From assembly GCF_001678495.1 (NCBI RefSeq), contig NZ_JTJL01000045.1, positions 1-37,875 on the forward strand: DNA of 37,875 nt, in the 5' to 3' direction. This DNA is from Gallibacterium salpingitidis (lineage in GTDB: Bacteria; Pseudomonadota; Gammaproteobacteria; Enterobacterales; Pasteurellaceae). The notes under the pieces were generated by a model. It was not told the DNA's origin. It saw only the letters and a program-made list of their open reading frames with translations, and did not search any database. Shown piece after piece: positions 9,636 to 17,532 of the stretch (position 1 is the stretch's first letter; each line of letters starts with the position of its first letter). The translations under genes and the position numbers were made by a program.

Positions 9636-9697
9636 AGTATAGAAAGGGATATGTTATAAGTAAAATAAAGATTATAAGAATTGTGATAGTGATCACC
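9636..9697 (-). promoter_or_regulatory. Putative CRP-activated promoter of the PTS gene
   Basis: TGTGA-N6-TCACC at 9682-9697 matches the CRP consensus at nine of ten conserved positions. On the minus strand a TATACT -10 lies at 9636-9641 (plus-strand AGTATA). This puts the CRP centre about 60 bases upstream of the expected start, a class I position. The -35 is poor (TTACTT), as expected for an activator-dependent promoter. Confidence 0.65.
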
Positions 9698-9706
9698 TTA
9701 CTTTCT

Positions 9707-9746
9707 AAAAAAAAATGAAGTAACACTTCAAAAAGTGAACTTCATT
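9707..9746 (-). terminator. Rho-independent terminator after the metallo-hydrolase gene
   Basis: An 8-bp outer stem (AATGAAGT with ACTTCATT) stacks on a 5-bp inner stem (CACTT with AAGTG). On the minus strand it is followed by a run of nine T (A-tract 9707-9715). It lies 44 bases after the stop of the gene ending at 9790. Confidence 0.88.
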
Positions 9747-9789
9747 CTTTAAAAATCAATAAGTTAAAAATTTTTGTTACATTAAAAAA

Positions 9790-10938
9790 CTATTTCACCA
9801 TTCGCCACCATTTTTCTTGGAAATTTTCTGCTTCACTAAGGCGGTAAGTTTCACCTATTTTAGGTGTCACAATAAGAAAAGGTGCCTCTTTTGCTGCCGT
9901 TAAGTAACGCTCAATTGGTTCTTTCCATGGATGAAAAGCTAAATCATATTTCGCCCAATGAATCGGCATCACTGCTTTTGCATGTAGATCGATTGCGGCT
10001 TGATAAGATTGTTCTGGCGTCATATGAATCATTGCCCAAGCTGCATCATAAGCTCCATTTTCAACCATCGCTAAATCAAATGGTCCATACTGTTCGCCAA
10101 TTTGCGCAAAATGCTTACCATAACCGCCATCACCACTAAAAAAGAGTTTATGTGTTGGTGTTTGAATAACCCAACTTCCCCATAACGTTTTAGTTTCTTT
10201 CCCCCATTTTCGCCCACTAAAATGACGGTTTGGGGTAAAGATTAAATTGATATCATCTAAAGCTGCGCTCTCATACCAATCTAATTCTGTAATGCGAGAT
10301 TTCTCTATGCCCCAACGTTGCAAATGCGCTGCAACGCCAAGTGGCACATAAAAATGTTTCACTTTATTAGCTATCTCTTTAATCGCCTGATAATCCAAAT
10401 GGTCGTAATGATCATGAGATAAAATCACTGCATCAATCATTGGCAGATCAGCAGTTTTTGGTGGATATTGAACAGGAAAAGGCTTACCACCAAGAAAAAT
10501 AGGTGAAGCACGATAAAAAACTGGATCGGTAATTAAGGTTTTTCCGTTTATGTGCAGCAATATATTGGAATGCCCCAACCAAGTAACCACAACATCATTA
10601 GCAATATCAGCAGTCATTTTTTGTTGATCTAACGGCATACTCGGTAATGGCTCACTTGGTACTTTCCCTGCAGGCGGAAACACTACCGAAGATAACCAAG
10701 CCCAAATCGTCCGTTTTGATTCACCAGGAACACTTTGTATGCCTAATGCTGTTGGTTCTAAATTGACAAAGATACCATTTTTAAAATGAGGAGAACGGGC
10801 AATCTTAGCGTCACTTTCAGCATCTGGATCGCCACCAAATACCGGTGCGAAAGATAGAAAGGCTTGTACGCTCGCAAAAAGTATCACGCCAATAATTAAT
10901 ATCCATTTCAAAAACCAGAGTACACTTAGTTTTACCAA
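9790..10938 (-). CDS. Membrane-anchored metallo-beta-lactamase-fold hydrolase (NAPE-PLD/UlaG-like)
   Basis: The 382-residue product has an N-terminal hydrophobic segment (about residues 5-30, LSVLWFLKWILIIGVILFASVQAFL) acting as a membrane anchor or signal, then a metallo-beta-lactamase fold. Visible motifs are WLGHSNILL, the zinc-binding SHDHYDHLD, FTPNRHFSGR, FFSGDGGYG and the late MPIHWAKYDLAF. These fit the N-acylphosphatidylethanolamine phospholipase D-like branch, often predicted to act on lipids or phosphodiesters. The true substrate is unknown. The start is TTG at 10938 with AGGAG about 8 bases upstream; no ATG fits before the hydrophobic segment. Single gene with its own terminator. 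Confidence 0.82.
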   Translation of the reverse strand: MVKLSVLWFLKWILIIGVILFASVQAFLSFAPVFGGDPDAESDAKIARSPHFKNGIFVNLEPTALGIQSVPGESKRTIWAWLSSVVFPPAGKVPSEPLPSMPLDQQKMTADIANDVVVTWLGHSNILLHINGKTLITDPVFYRASPIFLGGKPFPVQYPPKTADLPMIDAVILSHDHYDHLDYQAIKEIANKVKHFYVPLGVAAHLQRWGIEKSRITELDWYESAALDDINLIFTPNRHFSGRKWGKETKTLWGSWVIQTPTHKLFFSGDGGYGKHFAQIGEQYGPFDLAMVENGAYDAAWAMIHMTPEQSYQAAIDLHAKAVMPIHWAKYDLAFHPWKEPIERYLTAAKEAPFLIVTPKIGETYRLSEAENFQEKWWRMVK

Positions 10939-10989
10939 CCTACTTCTCCTATATTTATCCTCTTAATACCGCTATTACTATAAACTATT

Positions 10990-11061
10990 TCAGCTCTTTT
11001 GATGATCCACTGCATAATATTGTTCATCACTCACCGATTCATGCCATTCAGTAATTACCTC
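10990..11061 (-). pseudogene. 3' remnant of a cupin gene
   Basis: Read on the minus strand, one frame gives TEWHESVSDEQYYAV before a TGA. This matches the C-terminus of the intact cupin at 12001-12423 (AEWCEPVTEEQYEAV). A TAA stop stands directly upstream in frame (11062-11064) and there is no start. It therefore looks like the surviving tail of a second, related cupin gene lost between the metallo-hydrolase and the SDR gene. Confidence 0.7.
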
Positions 11062-11140
11062 TTAGTTAAGCCTTATCGCAACAATACAAGTAAATAGTAA
11101 GATATTGAACTTATTACTAAAATTCTCCTAAACAAAACAA

Positions 11141-11965
11141 CTATACACCGCCATATTTAAACATAGCGGTAGCCCCACCATCCATAAGGATATCGCTGCC
11201 CGAAAAATAAGTTCCTGCATCACTAAAAAGAAGGTCGGCTAATGCTGCTATTTCATCTGGTGTACCAGCCCTTCCAGCAGGAGATTTTGCTAACATCTGA
11301 CGATAGAATGCTCCTCGCTCAGGGCTATTGAGTTCATCATAAGCCAATGGAGTCATAATAATTCCTGCACTGATACAATTTACTCTAGCTTTTCTTTGGG
11401 CGAAACGCACCGCTTCGTATTGACAACGTAAGGCATTTCCTTTTTTAGAAATCTGGTAAGCATATAAACTGTCATCAATTTTTTGGATTAAAGGTAACTG
11501 TAATAATTCCTCAGGCGTTGACGTTGCTAAGCTATCGGCTTGTTCTTGTGTTAATTCATTAATAGGTAATCGGTGAGATGATTGTGAGCCGATAACTAAG
11601 GCTACGCCACTTTGGGAGATAACTTGCCCAAAGATCTCTAAAACAAGTGCTGCACCGTACAAATCAACTTTTATTATCTCTTGTGCTGACGCTTGAGACG
11701 GAGATAAACCAGCAGTGTGAATAACGCCAACAATATCACCCATTGCTACGGCTTGATTAGCGATATTTTGCACTGACTCTCTGTTAGAAACATCGATCCA
11801 TGCGGTACTAACATTAAAACCGGCGTGTTGAAGTGTTTGCGCACTATTCTTGGCGTGTTCAAGATTAATATCAGTTAATAAAATATGTTTCCCTATACCA
11901 ATACGTCGAATAATTGCTTGAGCTATAGCACCAGATCCTATTACAACAACTACTTTTTCTGTCAT
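11141..11965 (-). CDS. Short-chain dehydrogenase/reductase (SDR)
   Basis: A 274-residue classical-type SDR, predicted to be an NAD(P)(H)-dependent cytosolic oxidoreductase. The cofactor loop is GSGAIAQAI near residue 10, with the conserved acidic VIHTAG region around residue 85. The catalytic Ser lies in VIGSQSSHR, and Tyr and Lys in YAYQISKKG. The C-terminal FSGSDILMDGGA is the usual family ending. There is an insertion before the catalytic Tyr (LTQEQADSLATSTPEELLQ), as in 3-alpha-hydroxysteroid dehydrogenase-like SDRs. The substrate is unknown. Shine-Dalgarno AAGGA precedes ATG 11965. It follows the cupin gene on the same strand (35-base gap) and probably shares its transcript. Confidence 0.85.
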   Translation of the reverse strand: MTEKVVVVIGSGAIAQAIIRRIGIGKHILLTDINLEHAKNSAQTLQHAGFNVSTAWIDVSNRESVQNIANQAVAMGDIVGVIHTAGLSPSQASAQEIIKVDLYGAALVLEIFGQVISQSGVALVIGSQSSHRLPINELTQEQADSLATSTPEELLQLPLIQKIDDSLYAYQISKKGNALRCQYEAVRFAQRKARVNCISAGIIMTPLAYDELNSPERGAFYRQMLAKSPAGRAGTPDEIAALADLLFSDAGTYFSGSDILMDGGATAMFKYGGV

Positions 11966-12000
11966 GACTATTTCCTTACAAAAAATAAATTCCCCAATAT

Positions 12001-12423
12001 TTATGCCTTTTCACTATATGTCATATGTACTGCTTCATATTGCTCTTCAGTTACCGGTTCGCACCATTCAGCAGTTGCTCCTTGTTTCGGCACCATCACA
12101 GCAATATGAGCAAACCAACTATCTTTAGCAGCACCATGCCAATGCTTCAATTCTGCTGGTATATCAATCACATCTCCTGCTTTGAGAGGAATAGCTTCTT
12201 CTCCCCACGCTTGGTACCAACCTTCACCAGCAACGCAGATTAATAGCTGATTTTGTCCATGATGAATATGCCAATGATTACGACAGCCAGGTTCAAATGT
12301 AACATTAAATGCAGAACAATCACCGTTCGCTAACGGTGCCAAATAACTTTGCCCAGTAAAATATTGTGAGTAGGCATCATTCTTTTCTCCTAGCGGAAAC
12401 ATTTGTGAAAAAAAAGTTTGCAT
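12001..12423 (-). CDS. Cupin-domain protein
   Basis: A 140-residue single-domain cupin. The metal-binding motif 1 reads CRNHWHIHHGQNQLLICVAG, followed by GDVIDIPAELKHWHGA (motif 2, with the late His). This layout resembles small cupins annotated as mandelonitrile-lyase-like or carboxymuconolactone-associated proteins. The role is unknown, possibly isomerisation or binding of a small organic acid. ATG 12423 has GGAGG 6 bases upstream; the in-frame TTG before it is not needed. It sits in the reductase block between the NAD(P)-binding protein and the SDR. A remnant of a second copy lies at 10990-11061. Confidence 0.85.
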   Translation of the reverse strand: MQTFFSQMFPLGEKNDAYSQYFTGQSYLAPLANGDCSAFNVTFEPGCRNHWHIHHGQNQLLICVAGEGWYQAWGEEAIPLKAGDVIDIPAELKHWHGAAKDSWFAHIAVMVPKQGATAEWCEPVTEEQYEAVHMTYSEKA

Positions 12424-12529
12424 CAATCCCTCCTATTATAATTTTCTTATGTTTTACAAAAGATTACTTACTTTAAATCTTTATGATTCATCCATTACCC
12501 AATAAATATTTGTATTACTCGAAAGACTA

Positions 12530-13105
12530 TTAATTGGATAAATTAGGACAACTAATACCTATATTTTTACCAATCTGGTGTATATCAAACAATGCATGAT
12601 AAATATAGTCAGCAATACTTAAACGAGATACTGCTCCCGGTAGTTCTTGCTGTCCTTTTTCTGTGATTTGATAATCGATGACATGATCATATGTAAACCA
12701 ATCAGGTCGGATAATGGTATATTCCAATCCTGATCTTTCAACATCATCAGCTAAATGACGATAAGGTTTTAAGATAGGCTTTATTGGTTCATCATAAATA
12801 CCAATTGAGCTAATCACAATGATACGTTGTACCTGCTGCTGATGCATCGCATAACGCACTTTAGCAAAATATTTTGGCAAATCTCCCGATAAACAAAAGA
12901 TTACTGCATCTTGACCTTGCAAAGCTTGTAAAAGTATCGATTGATCCTCCACTGCACCATGAAAAATTTTTGCCTTAACCATATTTGGTAACAATTGCGG
13001 TCTACGAGCTAATACAGATAACAAAATATCTTGTTTTTGCTCCAAGTAATTTGCGATAACACGTCCTAATGAACCTGTTGCTCCGATTAAAAGAACCTTT
13101 TTCAT
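12530..13105 (-). CDS. NAD(P)-binding protein, NmrA/atypical SDR family
   Basis: A 191-residue Rossmann protein. The N-terminus has the atypical-SDR glycine motif LIGATGSLGRVIA, then VLARRP (likely phosphate-binding Arg), the AVEDQSILLQAL segment and IIVISSIGIYD, and it ends with a short substrate region. It lacks the YxxxK pair of classical SDRs at the expected place, consistent with NmrA-like or flavin-reductase-like proteins. It starts one base after the stop of the aldo/keto reductase gene, so the two are translated from one message. The function is otherwise unknown. Confidence 0.8.
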   Translation of the reverse strand: MKKVLLIGATGSLGRVIANYLEQKQDILLSVLARRPQLLPNMVKAKIFHGAVEDQSILLQALQGQDAVIFCLSGDLPKYFAKVRYAMHQQQVQRIIVISSIGIYDEPIKPILKPYRHLADDVERSGLEYTIIRPDWFTYDHVIDYQITEKGQQELPGAVSRLSIADYIYHALFDIHQIGKNIGISCPNLSN

Positions 13106-13106
13106 G

Positions 13107-14099
13107 TTAAAAATCCGCCGTCTTTACATGTGGTTGATAAGGTAATTCAAGTGCTTTAATTTCTTCCGTACTTAATGTTATATCTACTGCTGCAATAGCT
13201 TCTTCAATATGATGTACACTAGTTGCTCCAACAATAGGTGCAGTTATAAACGGTTTACTCAAGATCCAGGCCAATGCCTCTTGTGCCATGCTACGACCTT
13301 GCTTTGCAGCAATTTTTTCGAGATTATCAATAATCGGCTTATCCAATGATTGGCTGTTCCCCCAAACCATTGGTGATACATTATCTATCTTAGTTCTTGC
13401 TGTCTGTGTTCCCCAAGGACGAGTACATAATCCTCCCGCCAATGGACTCCAAGGCACAACTGCCATTTTTCGATCTTGAGCAAGAGGTAATAATTCTCTT
13501 TCTTCCTCACGAAAAATTAAATTATATTGTGGTTGAACAGAAATGAACTTGTGCCAGCCATGCTGTATTGCAATTTGCTGCATACGTTCTAGCTGCCACG
13601 CATAAATAGTAGAAGCACCGATATAACGAGCTTTTCCAGCTTTTACCACATCATTTAACGTTTCCATAATTTCTTCCATAGAAACGAAGGGATCTAAACG
13701 ATGAATTTGGTAAATATCAACATAATCTAATTGCAAACGTTTCAGACTATTATCAATTTCACTTAAAATATTCTTGCGTGATAATCCACCACTATTGGGA
13801 CGATCTCCTCGCATAGGGAAATGAACCTTCGTAGCAACTACAATTTCATCACGATTAAGTGCAAAATGTTTGATGAATTTTCCTGTAATTTCTTCACTAC
13901 TTCCATTTTGATATACATTAGCAGTATCAAAATAATTGATCCCTAACTCAATCGCTCTTTTAAAAATAGTCAAACCTTCATCAAAATTCTTCGCCCAAGG
14001 AAATAGCCCATTCTCACTTCCTGGTGTACCAAAACCCATCATACCCAAACAAATTCGAGAAACATCAACACCAGTATTACCTAATTTGACATACTTCAT
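13107..14099 (-). CDS. Aldo/keto reductase, YajO-like
   Basis: A 330-residue NADPH-dependent aldo/keto reductase with a TIM-barrel fold. The catalytic tetrad is visible: Asp and Tyr in FDTANVYQ, Lys in VVATKVHF and His in YQIHRLDP. The pattern VSVQPQYNLIFREEERE-like (here SVQPQYNLIFREEERE) and WSPLAGGLCTRPWG match E. coli YajO and yeast AAD-type enzymes. The substrate is unknown. It is the first gene of the minus-strand reductase block, has GAGAGG before its ATG, and is divergent from a LysR regulator that likely controls it. Confidence 0.88.
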   Translation of the reverse strand: MKYVKLGNTGVDVSRICLGMMGFGTPGSENGLFPWAKNFDEGLTIFKRAIELGINYFDTANVYQNGSSEEITGKFIKHFALNRDEIVVATKVHFPMRGDRPNSGGLSRKNILSEIDNSLKRLQLDYVDIYQIHRLDPFVSMEEIMETLNDVVKAGKARYIGASTIYAWQLERMQQIAIQHGWHKFISVQPQYNLIFREEERELLPLAQDRKMAVVPWSPLAGGLCTRPWGTQTARTKIDNVSPMVWGNSQSLDKPIIDNLEKIAAKQGRSMAQEALAWILSKPFITAPIVGATSVHHIEEAIAAVDITLSTEEIKALELPYQPHVKTADF

Positions 14100-14117
14100 A
14101 ATAAACCTCTCTATTAA

Positions 14118-14155
14118 TCACAACTAAAATTATTGTGACCTTGCTTAAATATCAA
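14118..14155 (-). promoter_or_regulatory. Putative operator/promoter between the aldo/keto reductase and LysR genes
   Basis: TCACAA (14118-14123) and TTGTGA (14133-14138) form an inverted repeat with a 9-base spacer, about the length of a LysR recognition box. A minus-strand TTGATA (14150-14155) could be the -35 of the reductase gene, with the inverted repeat covering its weak -10. This position suits control by the divergent LysR protein. Confidence 0.4.
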
Positions 14156-14237
14156 CGAGTCCTATGATTATAGAAATTTTGATTATTCAGATAAACGTGA
14201 CAAAATGAAATGACCTTATGAATTAAATTCAATAATT

Positions 14238-15125
14238 ATGGAAAATTTAAACGAGTTACAAATCTTTTTATATGTAGCAAAACAGTGTAGCTTTACCAAA
14301 GCAGCAGCACATTTAGGCGTTTCACCATCTGCCGTTAGCCATGCGATTAAAAATCTGGAAAATCGTTTGCATATCAAATTACTACAACGCAACACCCGTA
14401 GCGTTTCATTAACACCAGCCGGCGAACGACTTGCTAATGATTTAACGCCGTTAATGAATGAAATTCAACATTCGCTCAATGCATTAGGGCAATATCAAAA
14501 CAGTTTGCGTGGACAATTAAAAATTAACGGTACAGAAAGTGCTTTTCGTTGTTTGTGGCATAAATTGCAGCAATTTATGCAGCAATATCCAGAAGTAAAA
14601 CTAGAACTGATTTCAGATATCCGTTTTATTGATATTGTTGCTGAACACTTTGATATTGGCATTCGTTTAGGTGAAGATGTGGCAAAAGATATGATTGCCG
14701 TTAAAATTTCAGACGATATATCCATGGCGGTCGTAGGTAGCCCAAGTTACTTTGCTAAACATAACAAACCTCTCACACCAGCTGATCTTATCACTCATCA
14801 AACTATTGCCTTACGCTTACCAACTTATGGCGGTTTATTATCTTGGGAATTTCTCGATCCTCAACAGCTCAATAAGATCATTAAAGTACAACCAAGTGAT
14901 AGCCTAGTCACTAATAGCACAGCAATTTTTTACCAAGCAGCACTGAGCGGACAAGGTTTAATTTGGACGATGCAAAAAAATGTTATTGATGATATTAAGA
15001 GTGGGCGATTAATCGAAGTGTTACAAGATTGGCGAATGGTTTATCAAGGCTATCACTTGTATTATCCCAATCGCCGCGTGAATGATGCTTTGTTTACCGA
15101 ATTTATAGAAGCAATGCGCTTATAA
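14238..15125 (+). CDS. LysR-family transcriptional regulator
   Basis: A 295-residue LysR regulator. The N-terminal winged helix-turn-helix is clear (FTKAAAHLGVSPSAVSHAIKNLE), then a linker helix (about residues 60-90) and a two-lobe ligand-binding domain starting near RGQLKINGT. The ISDIRFIDIVAEHFDIGIRLGE stretch places it in the CrgA/AaeR-like group, often governing divergent oxidoreductase genes. No clear Shine-Dalgarno precedes ATG 14238. It is divergent from the aldo/keto reductase block (138-base gap), its probable target. The inducer is unknown. Confidence 0.9.
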   Translation: MENLNELQIFLYVAKQCSFTKAAAHLGVSPSAVSHAIKNLENRLHIKLLQRNTRSVSLTPAGERLANDLTPLMNEIQHSLNALGQYQNSLRGQLKINGTESAFRCLWHKLQQFMQQYPEVKLELISDIRFIDIVAEHFDIGIRLGEDVAKDMIAVKISDDISMAVVGSPSYFAKHNKPLTPADLITHQTIALRLPTYGGLLSWEFLDPQQLNKIIKVQPSDSLVTNSTAIFYQAALSGQGLIWTMQKNVIDDIKSGRLIEVLQDWRMVYQGYHLYYPNRRVNDALFTEFIEAMRL

Positions 15126-15126
15126 A

Positions 15127-15149
15127 GAATAGTGCATCAAGCACTATTC
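15127..15149. terminator. Hairpin between the convergent lysR and yicC genes
   Basis: GAATAGTGC (15127-15135) and GCACTATTC (15141-15149) form a perfect 9-bp stem with a 5-base loop. It overlaps the yicC stop codon and begins 2 bases after the LysR stop, so it probably serves both strands. T-runs are short. Confidence 0.7.
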
Positions 15150-16004
15150 AATATTTTGTACCTGCTCCCGCATTTGTTCAATTAACACTTTTAATGTTAC
15201 TGCCGAATTAGTGATTTCAGTATTGATCGATTTAGAAGCAAGCGTATTTGATTCTCGATTTAACTCTTGCATCATAAAATCTAAACGACGACCGACGACA
15301 CCGCCTTTTTGCAGGATATTAGCGGTTTCTTTGATATGCATTTCTAAACGATCCAATTCTTCTGCAACATCGACACGTTGCGCCAACAAGATCATCTCTT
15401 GTTCTAAGCGTGTTGGATCTAACTGTAATTGCACTTCCTCAAAGCGTTGTAAAATACGTTCACGCTGCCACTGCAACACTTCAGGCATTTTTTGACGAAC
15501 AAAGGCGACTTCCTGCCCCACACCTTGCAAACGAGAAAGAATAGCTTCAGCCAATTTCTCTCCTTCTCTGGCTCGCATGGCAATGAAATCATTTAATAAT
15601 GTATTAAAACCAGCCAAAATCGCTTGGCTAATCAAATCTAGATCAACGCTAGGATCATCCACCACCCCTGGATAACGCAACACATCAATTGGATTAATTT
15701 CACCCTCTTTTAATTCGCTTTTTATCCAGCGTAAAGAGTCAATCACTTGGGAAGCTAACGCCTGATTTAAATTTAACCCTACATTACTATGACTTAATTC
15801 AACACGAAGGCTACATTCAACCTTACCTCTTGATAAACGCTGACGTAACACTTCACGCAAATTATTTTCTAAACTGCGAAATTGTTCAGGTAATCTAAAA
15901 AATGTTTCTAAATAACGCTGATTAACCGAACGAATTTCCCAAACGGCACTCCCCCACTCGGCTTGAATTTCATGGCGAGCAAAGGCTGTCATACTATAAA
16001 TCAT
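15144..16004 (-). CDS. yicC: YicC-family endoribonuclease
   Basis: YicC (YloC) proteins are metal-dependent endoribonucleases; in E. coli YicC acts on the sRNA RyhB. The 286-residue length equals the E. coli protein. The N-terminal SMTAFARHE and EIRSVNQRYLE, and the C-terminal domain GRRLDFMMQELNRESNTLASKS and VLIEQMREQVQN, are hallmarks of the family. It is expected to act as an oligomer in the cytoplasm. The start ATG at 16004 has AAGAGA upstream. It is downstream of pssA on the same strand (27-base gap) and may share its transcript. Confidence 0.93.
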   Translation of the reverse strand: MIYSMTAFARHEIQAEWGSAVWEIRSVNQRYLETFFRLPEQFRSLENNLREVLRQRLSRGKVECSLRVELSHSNVGLNLNQALASQVIDSLRWIKSELKEGEINPIDVLRYPGVVDDPSVDLDLISQAILAGFNTLLNDFIAMRAREGEKLAEAILSRLQGVGQEVAFVRQKMPEVLQWQRERILQRFEEVQLQLDPTRLEQEMILLAQRVDVAEELDRLEMHIKETANILQKGGVVGRRLDFMMQELNRESNTLASKSINTEITNSAVTLKVLIEQMREQVQNIE

Positions 16005-16031
16005 GATGATATCTCTTATAAAAGCTAATAA

Positions 16032-17390
16032 TTACAAAATCATTTTGACTAAATGGTCGGCTTTAATCCGTTCAAAACGGCGCAATACTTTTTGCGCTGG
16101 AGCTGGGTAACTACTTGGTTTGTCCAGTTGCTGGTAACTGGTTAAAACGGTGGTATAAGTACGAATTTCCGCCAACTCAATACACATTTTTTCGGTTAAA
16201 GTATGCTGCGGATCATGTAGTAACAAGCCATTTTCGGCATCTAAACGCCACGCACGTGGATTTAAATTATTCCCCGTCAATAAGATATAGTTATCGTCCA
16301 CCCACACACCTTTAAGATGGTAACTATTCTCACCATCTTTCCACAAACGAATGGTTAGTTGTTGGTTTTCAATAAACTCCATAAAACGCTTCGCAAATTG
16401 ACGCAGATTTTTCTCATAAAGATAAGGTAACGCGCCTGCCAATTTAAACGGCTCTGATGGTGGAATATAAAAGTCATTTGCGGTTTTATCACCAACAATA
16501 ATTTCCACTTTTTTACCTTCGTGCAATAAGGTACGAATACGATGTTGCAACGAGCGTGGGAAATTAAAATATGGTGTACAGATCGTGAGTTTCTTCTGCG
16601 TGACCGTAAATAAAGCCTCAATGACTTTATTTAATAGATTATTCTTGCCTAAACCAAACAGTGGTGTCGCTGTTAATTGCTCCGTTGATAAATGCTGATT
16701 GGTACGACATGGATATTTCCCTGTCAGCATAAAATTTCGACGAAATGAACGAATTGCTGGTCGTAATTCTTTAGTTGGCTTACGAGTTTGATCTAAACGA
16801 TTTACCGCACAAATATCATTCAAATGCTGTTGAATAAAATCCACCATACAGTCAGCTAATGCCGCATCTGTAATGACTTGATAGCGGTCATAACGGTAGC
16901 GATCTAATTGATGCAAATAAACATTGTTAATACTGGCGCCGCTGTACAGAATCGTGTCATCAAAGATAAACCCTTTAATATGCAATACACCAAAAATCTC
17001 ACGAGTATTAATTGGTACACCATAAACAACTACATCATCAAAACCATATTTCTGACGCATTTGTGCATACCAATCCGCGTTACTTTGACCTTGTTCTTCG
17101 CCAATTCTACCACGTTGTGCACGATGCCAATCAACAAAGATTTTTACCTCTAATTGTGGATGGCGCTGTTTCGCTTGATAGATCGCTTCTAGAATTTCTT
17201 GCCCCGCTTCATCTTTTTCCCAGTATAAAGCAGTGATATAAATTCGCTTTTCAACTTGTTGAATAAGTTGAAGAATTTTTTGTTTAAACGCCTTTGCTGA
17301 TGGAAGGATCTCAATTTGTGATTGATTTAATTTAAATGCAGGCAAACGAGTTAATCTTCTTTGAGCACGTTCTAATCTTGATAGTAGCAT
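16032..17390 (-). CDS. pssA: CDP-diacylglycerol-serine O-phosphatidyltransferase
   Basis: Makes phosphatidylserine, the precursor of phosphatidylethanolamine, at the inner face of the membrane. The 452-residue protein is the same size as E. coli PssA (451) and belongs to the phospholipase D superfamily. The two HKD motifs are HIKGFIFDD and HLKGVWVDD; the latter is followed by LLTGNNLNPRAWRLD. There are no membrane spans, consistent with a peripheral enzyme binding through basic patches. No clear Shine-Dalgarno precedes ATG 17390. It is divergent from the SPOUT gene at 17533. Confidence 0.95.
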   Translation of the reverse strand: MLLSRLERAQRRLTRLPAFKLNQSQIEILPSAKAFKQKILQLIQQVEKRIYITALYWEKDEAGQEILEAIYQAKQRHPQLEVKIFVDWHRAQRGRIGEEQGQSNADWYAQMRQKYGFDDVVVYGVPINTREIFGVLHIKGFIFDDTILYSGASINNVYLHQLDRYRYDRYQVITDAALADCMVDFIQQHLNDICAVNRLDQTRKPTKELRPAIRSFRRNFMLTGKYPCRTNQHLSTEQLTATPLFGLGKNNLLNKVIEALFTVTQKKLTICTPYFNFPRSLQHRIRTLLHEGKKVEIIVGDKTANDFYIPPSEPFKLAGALPYLYEKNLRQFAKRFMEFIENQQLTIRLWKDGENSYHLKGVWVDDNYILLTGNNLNPRAWRLDAENGLLLHDPQHTLTEKMCIELAEIRTYTTVLTSYQQLDKPSSYPAPAQKVLRRFERIKADHLVKMIL

Positions 17391-17463
17391 AATTCAAAAA
17401 ATGGTTACGCAATTCTTCTGCGGAACTGCTTTTGTATGAAATGCTTAAGTTTACAATTAATTG

Positions 17464-17493
17464 TTAATACATCTCAACTGTTTCAGTTATAAT
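17464..17493 (+). promoter_or_regulatory. Promoter of the SPOUT methyltransferase-like gene
   Basis: A perfect TATAAT -10 (17488-17493) and a TTAATA -35 (17464-17469) separated by 18 bases. They lie about 40 bases before the start codon at 17533. Confidence 0.6.
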
Positions 17494-17532
17494 GTGCGAA
17501 ATTTTCCGATCAACCAATCTACATAAAATCCA

